Origin: Chlamydoabsidia padenii
Lineage: Eukaryota; Mucoromycota; Mucoromycetes; Mucorales; Cunninghamellaceae
DNA: 64,000 nt
Direction: 5' to 3'
Assembly: GCA_025330725.1 (NCBI GenBank)
Contig: JAIWND010000018.1
Span: forward strand, 434,001 to 498,000
The notes below the pieces were generated by a model, which was not told the DNA's origin, ran no database searches, and saw only the letters and a program-made list of their open reading frames with translations. This document shows, one piece after another, positions 36,079-47,677 of this stretch. Positions within the stretch are counted from its first letter, which is position 1. Each line of letters starts with the position of its first letter. The position numbers were made by a program, and so were the translations under genes.

Positions 36079-37367
36079 CTACTCCTCGTATTCACGCACA
36101 AAGTAATTTAGCGCAGATTGTTCAGTCGCTTGGATGAGGTCCTGAATTTCTTCTTGGCGGCAAAGAGTTTGGATCTAACATGACAAAATAAGCCTGTTAA
36201 CATTTATAACATGATCCTGTTTTCCAGTTACCTCTTTTCTTGCTAGCGCCTGAATAATATCACGAGCATCAGCAGTGACAATAGGTTGTTGTATTTTCTT
36301 TTGATGAGCAATATGATCCTTGATAGCCTTGAATGCTGCAGCACCTGTCATTTCCTTATTAGAGAGTCCTTGTTGTTTTTCGATATATACCATTCGATAA
36401 AAATCACAGAGTTCCTCAGGTCGGGCAACACAAGATGTACGATTACCTATTTAAAAATAAAAAGAGAGAGAAGAAGGACGAGTTTACATCTGAAGAAGTA
36501 GGAAGAGGGGAAGAGACTTACTTGGTGGAGGTCGTAGTAAAGCCAATTCATCTTTAGACTTTTCGTTTTCAAAAGGTTGAATGAGCCATTGTTGTGTTTT
36601 GCTACTAGTATTCTTTGTATTTAAAAACAATCCATTGGTTTCTTTAAAATCGCCACCCTATTAAATTAAAAACATAATCCTCTATTTGAGTTTTCCAATG
36701 ATCTTGTTGTTATTGTTTTTTACCCGAATATCAATGACAAGATGTGGAGAAGCTTGAGGAAAGATAAAGCCATCTTTATATTGCCAACGTTGATTATGAG
36801 CCAATCCAGGTTTCCTTGCGTATTGAATCAACGGTTTATCCTTTTTGATGTCCCCTCCACGAATATCAATAACTGGTATTAGAAGTTGATTAGTTTCACG
36901 TTTTGACCATCACTTTCCCCCCCCCTCCCTCCCTTACCTAGTCCGGATTTCTTGTTGATCAAAAACCCTTCTTCATGCATCCAAAGCTATTACCTAATTA
37001 GTCATTCACTCTCTATTGTCATACGCCTGTGTTTTACCTGGTTGATACTATCCACCATTTTCTACAATATATAATAAAAAGTTAATGACCTCTTTACCAT
37101 TCATGTTCCTTTTTTACCTGAGGCCAAATGATCATTGTTGCGTCGTTCTATAGTTCCAACCAGGGAAAAAAAAATAAGGAGGTAGTAATAAAAGGAGATA
37201 CAAAGGGAGGTCATTACAAAACAAAACGTTGTTTGAAGAAAGGGGAGAAGTCCACTTACCAACATGCCACCGTTGTTTACATCTATGGTCATGTCTTTTT
37301 CTTTGCATCTAATAAAGAAAAATCCATCCGGAAAGTCATCAACAGCCTTGAGGTCTTGTTTACGCAT
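36079..37367 (-). CDS. Ricin-type beta-trefoil lectin-domain protein
   Basis: Eight exons, 37367-37260, 37147-37118, 37061-37038, 36986-36938, 36872-36724, 36657-36522, 36446-36232 and 36174-36079, join in frame to 268 residues. The first two-thirds are repeats of the beta-trefoil type, each with a D(I/V)xGG-like step and an NQxW motif: FPDGFFFIRC, SINQLWMHEEGFLINKKSGL, VIDIRGGDIKKDKPLIQY, NQRWQYKDGFIF and LVIDIRGGDFKETNG, ending in QQWLIQPF. A helical C-terminal region of about 110 residues follows (ELCDFYRMVYIEKQ, MTGAAAFKAIKDHI). No signal peptide is seen, so an intracellular glycan-binding protein is likely. A GTAG acceptor just before the ATG suggests an upstream leader exon, so the start is the least certain point. 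Confidence 0.82.
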
Positions 37368-37729
37368 GTGGTGAAGCTACAATAAAAGAAATCGTTTTTC
37401 GGGTCTTGGCAACCAGAAATATAAAATAAAAAAATGTTTGGAACCCCGATCGGGATTTGAAACATCAGACCGAAATTGGGGTGCATGAATCAGAAAGAAT
37501 TCTAATTGACATTTAGCTAACATGTGCATAGTGTTTTTGTTGTTTTCTTTAACATCAGACAAAGCTCCTCATTGATAATCATGAGTTTTAAAGGGAAAAA
37601 AAGGAGATGGTTCGAGCAAAAAGATTAGGCAAAAAGGAGAAATCAACCCATTCGCTATAAATGTACATCTATTCCAATTTACACACTTTTTCTTCTTTTT
37701 TCTCTTTTCGCCTCTAATCTACTATACAA
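37368..37729. promoter_or_regulatory. Divergent promoter between lectin and type II membrane protein genes
   Basis: Contains an inverted pair of the recurrent element, GAACCCCGATCGGGATTTGAAA (37441-37462), followed by GGTGCATGAAT (37480-37490). Both genes are read away from this site. TATAAAT-like sequence near 37656 precedes the plus-strand gene. Confidence 0.5.
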
Positions 37730-38745
37730 ATGGCTCGATGTTTATCACTAATGATGACCGTGTTACAATACTCTCTCATGACTGGGATACTCATCTTTTG
37801 CCTATATACCACTTGGAATGCCCAAGTCCAACCAAAGAAAAAAATCATGCGTATGTTTTGTTTTCATCCAAATGAGCTCTCTCACACTCACTCCTACTTT
37901 ATATTACAGTCTGTCCTACTCGAGTCAACAAAAAGCTAATGATGCAAGGTCAGCATATAGTAGTGGAAGGATCATCATGCATCATCACCACCACCATTGA
38001 CGACATCCATTCCATGTCATCTCCCTCCACTGCTCCCTATACTATCATTACCGCCGCCGGTGCCAATGATCTCTGTGCCCTGGAAAATCTTTTATATACA
38101 CTCTACGATTACCGTGCACATATGGTCCGATTTCCTCGCGTGGTCGTTTATAATCTCGGCAAGAACGAACCCATCCTTGATCAATTACACGCAAACGGAC
38201 TGATCGACGATCTCATCCCATGGGAGGAAGACGAACGGTACCATTGGAAAGCCGCGATGATGCATGAACAAGCCAAGCAACATGGTGACAAACTGGTGTG
38301 GATGGATCCAGGTAATCAACCCTCGCTGCATTTCCTGTATCGCGTGCCGAGCTACCTCGTCCACGGGTTTTGGGCACCCCGTGGCCCTGAATTCTCAACC
38401 AATTGCAATGAAGCGGTGTTTGGATTGGATGCCAGTAACCACACCATTGTTCAATCGATCCTTGACCCTTGGTACCAATGTGGTAAGGACTGTGCACATG
38501 GAATGAACAAGTGGGTCGGTGAGGCTGGTCATACTTGTCATTTGTCTGCACGTCATTACAAAATTCATACCCATCGTGGTATTGCTTGTCGGGCAATGCT
38601 AATGGAACGCGATGCCCAACGTTTGCTTTATCATCCTTCTGTTGTAGATCATGGCCCGTCTGATTTAAAGGCCCATTGGCGGATCACAAAAAAGACACCT
38701 TCTTTCCTTCATCTTCAGGAAGAAGATTCCAATGATGATGAGTGA
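37730..38745 (+). CDS. Type II membrane protein, glycosyltransferase-like (DUF1647-like)
   Basis: Two exons, 37730-37850 and 37910-38745, give 318 residues. A short basic start is followed by one hydrophobic helix (SLMTGILIFCLYTTW), the topology of Golgi type II proteins. The lumenal part has the lay-out seen in DUF1647-type nucleotide-sugar transferase-like proteins: TIITAAGANDLCALENLLYTL, then VVVYNLGKNEPILDQL, YHWKAAMMHEQ and LVWMDPGNQPS, where a DxD- or DxG-like motif would bind metal or nucleotide. The C-terminal part has paired cysteines (CGKDCAHG, HTCHLS, GIACRAM). Enzymatic activity is inferred from the fold pattern only. It is read divergently from the lectin gene. Confidence 0.68.
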
Positions 38746-38916
38746 TTATAGTAAACACTATGTATACCCCCCCCTCTTTGTTTGTAAATAGATCTATTCC
38801 AAATCCCTTTTTAATCATATAAAGTACCAAATCTTTCGTTTTATTAGGTCAACCAATCACAAATCCACATATATCTATATACACTAAAGGGGGGAAACGG
38901 GGGAAGAGTTCTATAT

Positions 38917-39763
38917 CTAGACTGGTTTGGCACATTTTCGGTATTCGATGGTCTTGGTTTTAGGACATTGCATTTCTTGCCAAGAGATAGGAATCATAGT
39001 TGCACCTAGAAAGAAAAGACAAGTGTTGAGTATTTCCTTTTTATATATAAACATATATATATATATATATACCTGCTACACTTGTGGCAAAGATTACACC
39101 CAGTTCATTCTTTGCTGTGGATAAAAAGTAAGATCTAGAATCACCCAGTGAGATCACTTCCGCCTTGATGATATCGCCTGGTCGGAAGGAGTTATAAATC
39201 TTGACCTTGTCCTTTTCAGCAGCTCGTACGTCTTGTGTTCTATGTCAAATAAAAAATAAATAAAAAAAGTCAGTTTTTCATAGTAGAAGCCTCCGACTAG
39301 TGGATCATTACCTAATGGCACCTGTAAAGTCTTCTTTGCAAGGAACATTACCAACTACCATAATAGCAACAGTAGCTTGATGAGGATTAACACGAATGAT
39401 CTTGCCAGTGATCTAAAATGTATACAATGTGTCAGTATTCCTTTTTCCCTACCCAAGGATGGACTTACCAAGTTGCCCACATCAGGCACTGCTGATTGTT
39501 CTTTTTCTTTAGAGACACTAATGACCGGTAACTAGAATAAAAAAACAGGGGACAAGTGAGTCGATAAGTTTGTGGAGAGTAAAAAGGGATTTGCTTACCT
39601 GAGATTTGTCTATTGGTGTTGTAATGTGACGAATACCCACTACACTGGCGTATACTAATCCATCCCGTTCGTAGGTACCAGGTCCAGCAATATATTCTTG
39701 GGCATAACCTAGACGTTGTCCTGGTGTTACTGCTTCATAAGAGGGAGTGTCGTTCATAATCAA
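38917..39763 (-). CDS. CSL4: RNA exosome subunit CSL4 (EXOSC1)
   Basis: Five exons, 39763-39599, 39531-39469, 39412-39312, 39239-39073 and 39005-38917, encode 194 residues, the length of human EXOSC1. The N-terminal domain starts VTPGQRLGYAQEYIAGPGTY, the classic opening of Csl4. The S1 RNA-binding domain follows (VPDVGNLITGKIIRVNPHQA, FRPGDIIKAEVISLGDSRSY). The C-terminal region has the zinc-ribbon-like stretch MQCPKTKTIEYRKCAKP with two of the cysteines. Csl4 is part of the cap of the nuclear and cytoplasmic exosome and helps thread RNA into the core. Either ATG, at 39763 or 39757, could be the start. Confidence 0.93.
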
Positions 39764-40140
39764 AAAAAAAAAAAAAAAAGGAGTGGGAAGAGGGAAGAAG
39801 AAGGGAAAAAAAAAATATCATGCCGAGTTTTAATCAGTCAATTTGAAACAGTCACCGGGTGAGTGGGATGGTTCTTGCATAAGAACTAACTTTTTGATCT
39901 AATCATTCACATCTATCGTTCTGTTTTCATATCAACTTTATCGATACTCTTAACCCTTTTCATCATGACTGTTAGTTTCAATACAGAATAATCTTCTGTT
40001 TGTTGGGTTATGTTGATACACACGTTTTAATTCACTGACGATATTTTTAAATCCCGCCTTCTAGGCATATAAAATGGAGGATAAAAGGAAAATGTCGTCC
40101 TTTTTCGCCTTTTCTTCTTCTTCTTATATATAAATATACT
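39764..40140. promoter_or_regulatory. Divergent promoter of CSL4 and kinesin-7
   Basis: Contains an A run next to CSL4 (39763-39779) and TTTTTAAATCCCGCC at 40045-40058, a strong copy of the recurrent element about 85 bases before the kinesin ATG, followed by a TATAAAA-like stretch at 40068 and a pyrimidine tract. Confidence 0.5.
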
Positions 40141-42772
40141 ATGGTTAGTCCAAATATACACCCACCACCAAATACCAACCTATCTTCTTCACGACCTGGT
40201 GCCATTCCTAGACGCCATCTTGGGCAAACGAAACAAAGGATCTGTCCCCCATTGATATCCTCATCGCAGCGTGTACATGTATATAATGACAACAACAACA
40301 ACAACAACGACTTGACAGGAACAGAAACAGCAACAAAAGCCTCCTCTCATACTGACATTGATGATACAGAAAACGTCAAAGTGGCCGTCCGGTGTCGACC
40401 ACTCTCTCAAAAAGAATTATCTGGTAAAGGTGGCAATGCATGGTACGTGGATCCTTCTTACGCTAAAATCCAGTTGACTGATGGAGCCACCCTTACTCGT
40501 CCACCTTTACAGCAAGAAATACATCCTCAGGCAAATCGATCGAAAAACAAGGAATATTACTTTGGTAAGTTGTATCATACTGTCATCTACAACTCATACC
40601 TTTCTCTTTTATATGGTAGATGACGTTGCTTTTGGGAGTGACAATAATACTTTATATGAAAGCACTGTAAAGCCTTTGATTGGTCAAGCTATGGATGGAT
40701 ATAACGGTAACAAGGAAAAAACAATGGGGGGGGGCATTTGATGTGGAACTCACTCTTTTTTATTGAATCTAGCGACGGTATTTGCTTATGGACAAACTGC
40801 TAGTGGGAAAACATACGCAAGTCAAAAATATAATAATGATGATGATGATATTGATATTAATGGATTGTTTTTGTTGGGGGGGGGATGTTGATCATTTAGA
40901 CAATGGTAGGTTTTATCAATACAAATATGTTTGTTAACTGTGATTAATACTTCTTTATTCATGCAGATGGGAACTGAATCTCAACCGGGGATTATTCCAA
41001 GAGCGGTGGGCGAAATTTTCTCATATATCCAAAAGGTAAGGAAGGATCATACATATCTATATACCTAATCTATCTGCTTCTTACTTTATAGACGGTGAAC
41101 AATGAATTCCTGCTCCGAGTGTCCTACTTGGAAATCTACAATGAAACCATCCGTGATTTACTGGCTCCCGAAACTACAAATATCAATATACACGAAACTA
41201 AACAGGTAATATATATATTTATATGAAAAAAGAATGTAGTTTAATGTCTTTATGGATGTAGCGTGGAATCTATGTTGCACCGTTGACAGAAGAAGTAGTG
41301 ACCTGTTCCCAAGACGTCTTGAATATAATCCAACGTGGTGAAGGTAATCGACATATCAGTACAACAGATTACAACTTGCACAGTAGTCGAAGTCATACGA
41401 TATTCCAAATGGTGATTGAAAGTCGACAACGGTCCAACAATGACACTAGATCCTTTGTCTCTCAGCATCCAAAGACATTGGTCCATCCTAAAGATCAAAA
41501 AACGTCGGTCAAGATATCTCAGTTGGTAAAGTACAACGTAACATATATATATAACCTTGATAACTGACTGTCTTTTTGTTAATGCAAAATAGAACTTGAT
41601 TGATTTGGCGGGGTCCGAAAAAGCTGCCTCTAATCAGGAACGACGTAAAGAAGGGGCATTCATCAATAAAAGCTTATTGACACTTGGCACCGTTATATCC
41701 AAATTGACAGAAACTGGAAAAAGGTAAACCAAATCAAAAAGAGAGAAAACCAATGAAAATTGAATGAAATCATTTTTTTTTTTTTTCATTATTTAGTGTT
41801 GGCCATATTCCATACCGGGATTCCAAATTAACACGTATCTTACAACCCTCACTCTCTGGTCATGCAAAGGTGGTGGTGATATGTACAATCAGTCCTTATA
41901 TCCTGGCGGTGGATGAATCAATCAACACGTTGAAATTCGCTACTCGGGTCAAGAAAATTGTGTTATCTGCTAAAAATAATGCGGTAAGAAAAAGGGAATG
42001 GAGAAGGAGTTGTAAACTAAATAACATGGGTCATAGGTTATGGATGACAAGGCTCTGCTTCAACAATATCGTGGTGAAATCATGGATTTAAAATCGAAAT
42101 TGGAAACGGCAAATCAAGTACTCTTGAAGGAAAAAGAATCCAACAAGTCAATGATCACGGCGGAACGAAAACAGGTAAGACGTATATGGAGAACAACTTG
42201 AATGATTGACTTTTTTTTTTTTTTTTTTTTTTTTTTGGATATAGTATGAAGAAGAGTTATCCCAGATGCGCCTTGTCCGAAAAACACTCAAAGAAAGGTA
42301 AACCACCAAGGAATGAACACGTGTTGTCTACATGTTGGCTTACTGTTTTTTTTTTTTTTTATACTTTGTAAATAGAATCGATCATCTTACCAATCTTATC
42401 TTGACATCAGGATCAGTCACCGTCTCTTCACCGCCAGTCATTTATCTCGATACTACCCATGAACCCATCCATCCACTCAAGACGTCATCCATTGGTACAA
42501 ACAATCCCTGGGTACTGGTACGAGACCTTCGGCAACAGATTCAGCAACAACAAAAACAGTTCCAGGAACAGATCCAACAACTCGAGCAACAAAATAAACA
42601 ACTCCAGCAACAAGAACAAGATCAACAACAATGGGGGGATTACATGTTGGATAAAGTCGCTACCCTTGAAGCAAAAATCAGTCTCCTCAAGCCCGAAATG
42701 GAAATCACCTCTGTCTGGTCGGATGATGATGATGACTCGATGACTATCTGTTGGGACAATCAATCACTTTGA
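40141..42772 (+). CDS. Kinesin-7 family motor (CENP-E/Kip2-like)
   Basis: Twelve exons, 40141-40564, 40620-40706, 40773-40816, 40900-40905, 40967-41035, 41092-41205, 41262-41525, 41593-41723, 41797-41983, 42037-42174, 42245-42297 and 42376-42772, join in frame to 637 residues. The motor begins near residue 80 ([14 protein letters not shown]). It has the P-loop [11 protein letters not shown], switch I NLHSSRSH, switch [10 protein letters not shown] and the neck-side helix [15 protein letters not shown]. Motor sequence and the short neck place it with kinesin-7. The tail is a glutamine-rich coiled coil (about residues 535-590) and an acidic DDDDDS end. Exon 4 is only six bases (ACAATG) and the intron before it starts with GC. 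Family members move toward microtubule plus ends, at kinetochores or on cytoplasmic tracks. Confidence 0.92.
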
Positions 42773-43259
42773 AAAAAAAAAAATGAAAAAAAAAACTGTT
42801 GGGCTTATCTCATTTAGTTTATTATAATGTAGTATAGCTTAATCCATCTTACCTTGTAGCTTTATCTTCTTCTTTTTTTTTGTGCGTGTATATACTGTAT
42901 AATAAAACCTGTTTTATTACAAATCCTTTTCTGTGTTTGATTACCTTCTAACAAGAAGCTTACCTTCTCCTTCCATCGAATCAAATCAATGAAAATGTGG
43001 CAGTGAAAGAAGCGTTTCTGTCTACCACGTATAAAGGTGAAAGTAAAAGATCAAGGGCGGTGAGATGCCTGCATGAATCGGGACTTGACATCCACTACTT
43101 TTTGTAAATCCCGCCCAGCCTACATAGACAATGGGTTATTAAGAATATAATTTTTATTAAGATAAAACAGTATGTCAAGTATGATATCGGTAAAATAAAT
43201 AAATATAAATGTAAATGTAAAAGGGGGGGGGAATGTAACAATAAAGTATATAAAGATCA
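42773..43259. other. Intergenic, tail-to-tail
   Basis: AATAAAA for the kinesin lies near 42900. GCATGAATCGGGACTTGA (43071-43088) and GTAAATCCCGCC (43104-43115) form a paired copy of the recurrent element. This copy is unusual in lying between two gene ends rather than at a promoter. No gene seen. Confidence 0.5.
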
Positions 43260-45907
43260 TCAGACCACAGTGTTCACAATATCAAAGGCTTGTTTGTACA
43301 CCTCCAGTAATTGTTTACACTTTGATCGTTCCAAGAACATGGCTTCATCTTCTTGTAAGAGTTCATCAAATAGTTCCCGCTTGTATAAGGAAGTCACCAG
43401 CCTGTTTTGTACCGATTCCCTAGAGTGATTGACCAATAAATGCATGATTGATTTTGGTACGAGATCTTGAATGTTTTTCCGGACAATGCTAAAGTAATTG
43501 GTGATCAATGTACCTAAGATAAAAATAACAAATGTTAGTTTCATCAAGATCATGTATATATATCTATATATGTATACCACTTACGAATAAGCTGTGTTTC
43601 GATTTCTTCCCTATCAGAGACAGGATAACTGTCATCCCCATTATGTTGTATCGCCACCTGTTCCATTTTCTTTTCGATTTCATTTTCCATCAAACTGGTG
43701 ACAGACATTGTCGGTGCCTGACCATTCTCCAGGGATCCCAAGGCTGGGCGTTCGGCTTTGCTGGCCCCACCAAAGAAATAAGTGAGAAAGGAGTCTTGTT
43801 GACTATGTCGTGGTGAAGATGAGTTGCTGTCGATGATGGTTGATTTATTATCATCGTCGATTCCATTGGCCCGACTAGATACACTGTTGATACTAGGCTG
43901 TCGATAAAGTCTACGTTTGCTACTTTTCTTTCTTCTTGATTCGGATTCCAATGCTGACATTGCCCCGGCTGCACCCATAAAGTCGGGATGATTGGTATTG
44001 ATATAGGCACGTTCGATGGCAATCAGGCTTTCCACGTATGTCAAAGTAGGTCCAAGTCGTTCCCGGAGTAGTTCCGCCACCACTTCCACTAGTTTAGCTT
44101 GTAGTTTGGGGTACCTCATCAGTTCCTATATCCAAAGAAGAGAGTGAGTGAGTTGGATTTTTTATGACCCCATGTTTTACCTTGTCACCAGAGTTATGGC
44201 AAATCTTCATCAGTTCTTCATACACTAGTTCTACACATCGTAGACTAGGAGTTTCCAGTAACTTGATTTGTGGTTTCACCAAGAGATCAAAGGCAATTTC
44301 GGGAACAAACAAGGAGGGTCTTGGTCCAGTCGAGTTACGGATTGCTGTTCGAATGTCATTATTAGTCAGGTTGGCACAAGGAGGAATGGTACTAAGAGCA
44401 TTCCCAAATACATTGTTAAAGATATAGTATATTCTAGCCCCACCACAACTACAAGATGTATAACAATAAAATAAAAAAGGACGAGTGAGTGAGTCATCTT
44501 TCTTTATTTCTACTTACAGTTCTTTAGTTGACATTTCAGAGGATGTACCATCTATAGCAGCGACAAAGTCATTAGCAAACTTGGTCAAAAGTCTTAAAAC
44601 CAAGGATCCCTAAAATGATGATGACGGAGAAAGTTAGGTATATGTCTACTTTCTCTTTATTATCATTCGATTGCTTACCCTATGCATTGTCCCAGTTGTC
44701 GAAACAGGATCTCCGTATTGAGCCAATTCATGTTGAGTTTGACTAATCAAGGAGCCAAGTTTAATTCGTAGTTCTGGTAATTTATCCTTGATATGGTTAA
44801 AGAGGATTTGATTCAGTTGTTTAGCAAGGTATTGAGTGCCACATCTTGATGCAATAGCCCGGTAAGAAGGATGTTGCCTAAAAAAGTCGTTTTCCGCCTT
44901 GAGTGCCTCCGCCATTGGTTTATTCGTCAATATGTCTTGTTGGCTCCGGTTTACAATTCCGATGAATCCAAGTTTGAGTGGGTAGGATCGTCCAGTCAAT
45001 ATGTCGAGAGCATTCGTGCCAGCGTCCATTAAATCCAATTTAGTCAACACTCCAATGGTCCGTTTACCTATAATAAGATAATCATATCACTAAGATGATT
45101 CCCTTCCCCTCCCCTCACTAAACATAATATACCTTCAGGATCCACTTTTCGTGCCAATTTCAAGCTATCAGAATTCACTAAATCCATATTCGCAGGAGTG
45201 ACAGCTAGAATGATACTATATGAAACATCAAGTTAGTATGACATTTAGTGTTTGGATAAATCTACCTGTTAGGTTTCGTAATATAATCCATCAAAAGATT
45301 CCGTATCTGTTTTTCGATATCACTGGGTTGATCACCTATTACAAAGTGAAAGAGAGGAAGCCGGTCAGTAAACATGATCCATTTTTCAATTATCATTCAC
45401 TTTACCTATAGGGACCTAAGACAATAATGCGTTATAAAAAAAAAAACACCCTCTCTCTCCCCATCCATTCTATTTTACTGCTTTACTTACCTTTGTCAAA
45501 CCAGGCAAGTCCACCAGAGTCAAAGTCAGCACCCGAGGAGAGTAAATACGAAGATGAATTGGCATTTTCGAGATCCCCTTGTTTTCACCAGCCAAGCGAC
45601 TTGTTTCATGTTCGATTTCCTTAACAATGTCAGCAAAGTCAAAGAATTTCTTGTCCTGGGCATGTAAGAATTCACCATATTCCGTTGTGTGGCGATGAGT
45701 AATGAGTTGAAGTACCAAAGGTCGCCTGGTGACAATGCCCGTACCCCGAGGAAGAAAGTCCCGTTGTACAATGGTTTCCAGTACTGATGATTTACCGGAG
45801 GATTGAGAGCCCACTACCACTATTTGTGGCAAGTCAAGAGTTTCATGAGTGCTGATAGAGGACACCACCGTTTGTAATTTGTTCGTCAATTGTATGAGAT
45901 CATCCAT
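43260..45907 (-). CDS. DNM1: Dynamin-related GTPase DNM1 (DRP1)
   Basis: Nine exons, 45907-45491, 45415-45406, 45335-45266, 45215-45133, 45067-44679, 44609-44518, 44448-44181, 44125-43585 and 43513-43260, join in frame to 707 residues. G1 is [14 protein letters not shown], followed by [16 protein letters not shown]3 DLPGLTK and G4 TKLDLMD. The middle domain ([30 protein letters not shown]) resembles Dnm1/Drp1 more than Vps1. A variable serine-rich insert of about 100 residues replaces the PH domain, and the GTPase effector domain ends the protein. Exon 2 is ten bases long. Family knowledge: the protein assembles on mitochondria and peroxisomes and drives their division. An in-frame ATG at 45997 would add 30 residues but [12 protein letters not shown] is the conserved start. 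Confidence 0.93.
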
Positions 45908-46517
45908 AGAGTTGCAATATCTTGTTTGTTCTTTGGTACAGTCAGTGGATCGGCTTTTTGGTGTGAGAGGCAAAGAATAAAAGTGATGAATGATCAAAAA
46001 GAGAAAGAAAAAAAAAAAAAAAAAAAGAAAAAATCAAGGCACCATAAAAATAAAAGGATGTGCGGGGTTTGCATTTTGAATTTTTTCATTTGGTGCCCTG
46101 GAGCTTATTTTGACTCCAGAACTGAATTACAGAACTGCACATGATTGAAATACTCAGTTCTGTAACACACCTACCATCATCATGGAGTATACTTGAGCCT
46201 TTTTCAAGACACTTGCTTTAAAAGAAAGAAAGCTTTTTGTGAACTTTTCTTTAAAAAAGTATAGATAGTCATTACTGCAAATGACCAAACTCATTTTCTT
46301 CACCATGGTTTGATCTCTTCTCAAGTGTTTGAACCATGCTTTGTTTCAAAGGGGTTGTTTGCATTATGCGTACAAGCTCTCCGTCCAAGGAAGATTATTT
46401 CATATCCCGCTCGGACGTCACAGGGCGGCGGGGAGTAACCATGAAAAAAATGAGTCAAAAACATATTTTGCTCTTCCTTTTTTCTCCCTTTCTTTTTACA
46501 ACACTTTATTAATTATT
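45908..46517. promoter_or_regulatory. Divergent promoter of DNM1 and COX9
   Basis: Three copies of CAGAACTG lie within 46 bases: two direct (46117-46124, 46130-46137) and one inverted (46155-46162). The last two form a perfect 11-base inverted repeat, TTACAGAACTG and CAGTTCTGTAA. Also present are CGGGGTTT (46063-46070), the variant CATATCCCGC (46401-46410), and GACGTCAC (46414-46421), an ATF/CREB-type site, close to COX9. Confidence 0.5.
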
Positions 46518-46685
46518 ATGATCGCCCCCATCACCGGTAAACTTCGAAACCAATTCTTCAAGGATCTCACCATCTCTCTTACTCTTGGTGCTGCTGCTGG
46601 TGCTGCCTGGTGGAATCTCTATCACGTCCCCAACGTCCAACGTCGTGATGCTTACTATGCCAAGTTGGAAGCTAGCAAACAATAA
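46518..46685 (+). CDS. COX9: Cytochrome c oxidase subunit VIIa (COX9)
   Basis: A small single-exon gene of 55 residues. It starts MIAPITGKLRNQF, the N-terminal signature of fungal Cox9, and has one membrane helix (LTISLTLGAAAGAAWWNLY) followed by a charged C-terminal tail with VQRRDAYYAKLEA. Length, topology and order match the yeast protein of 59 residues. It is a nucleus-encoded, inner-membrane structural subunit of complex IV without a cleavable presequence. The open frame upstream of the ATG continues in phase to 46329, but the first 63 codons are leader sequence with no likeness to the family. The gene shares its promoter with DNM1, a mitochondrial division gene, which may be coincidence. 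Confidence 0.88.
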   Translation: MIAPITGKLRNQFFKDLTISLTLGAAAGAAWWNLYHVPNVQRRDAYYAKLEASKQ

Positions 46686-47677
46686 GATCAGCACAACTCA
46701 ACATTATCAACTCTCTTTACCACCGCAACATTCCTGGGGATATTATTAGATCTAGTAATGTCACATGTCGACAATAAACATTCTTTATCTTGTCCCATTC
46801 TCTTTTACAAAATGTCTTTATTACAAATGATGTGTGTTTGTGTAGGAGGGAGGAGGGATTGTGTTATTTGTCATGTGTATATAACATAAACCGGGTCCCA
46901 TTCTATATCATTTGGTTTAATATATACGGTTATAACTGTGTTTTTCTTGTCTTGTTACAACTTGGGCGCATATAACTTTAGAAGGGGGATTATGCAGCAT
47001 GTTGTAACGCAATTCAGTCAAAATCCAATTGATGCTTCAAAAATGATCCTGAAGATATTTGCTAGTATCAATCGACAATGCGTTATCTTCATATCCTTTT
47101 CTTTGACCATTCGGATTTATGCGGAATTTGAATATCGATCAATGCTCTTTTGGTCAAATAGGCCATCAGCTAGCTCATGCATAGGGTTGTAAGAAATACA
47201 TTGACAGTAGCCATTTTTTTTTTATTTTAGTCGATACCGCATCAATCAGGTCCCACAAACGATTAAAAGTAAATTGATTCCATAGTAATCAAGTCGAACT
47301 GACAAACATTGGAACCCAGTTAACATATAAAGCCTTTCACACGGATTCACACTATGGGATTCATTATTGTATAGCTTGAAGAGAGGTAAATAGACTTTTT
47401 GCCGTGTGACCCATTCATGCATGAACAAAGCAAAACAAAACAAAAAAGAAGCCCATATTTCATATCCCGCTCCCTAAGTCATATAAAAATGCTCAAAACT
47501 CAAGACCCGACAATTCGATCCTCCTCTTTCTGTTTGTAAGTAAAATCTCACCCATCCATCTATCTATCCATCCATCCATCGATAATAATGAAAAATACTC
47601 ATCTTTATATCCAACGATATATTTATTCTTTGTCTGGGATAGAACTTCTTTAAAAGTCCTCGAACAGTATATACATC
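46686..47677. other. Intergenic: COX9 3' end and P0 promoter
   Basis: AATAAA for COX9 near 46773. The variant element TTTCATATCCCGCTCCC (47458-47474) resembles TTTCATATCCCGCTCGG before COX9, so the two genes share a longer form. An (ATCC)n-like repeat lies at 47551-47581. No gene is supported. Confidence 0.5.

Noticed and set aside
37960..38000. Poly-histidine tail in a short frame
   Set aside because: It is out of frame with the spliced type II membrane protein gene that covers the same bases.
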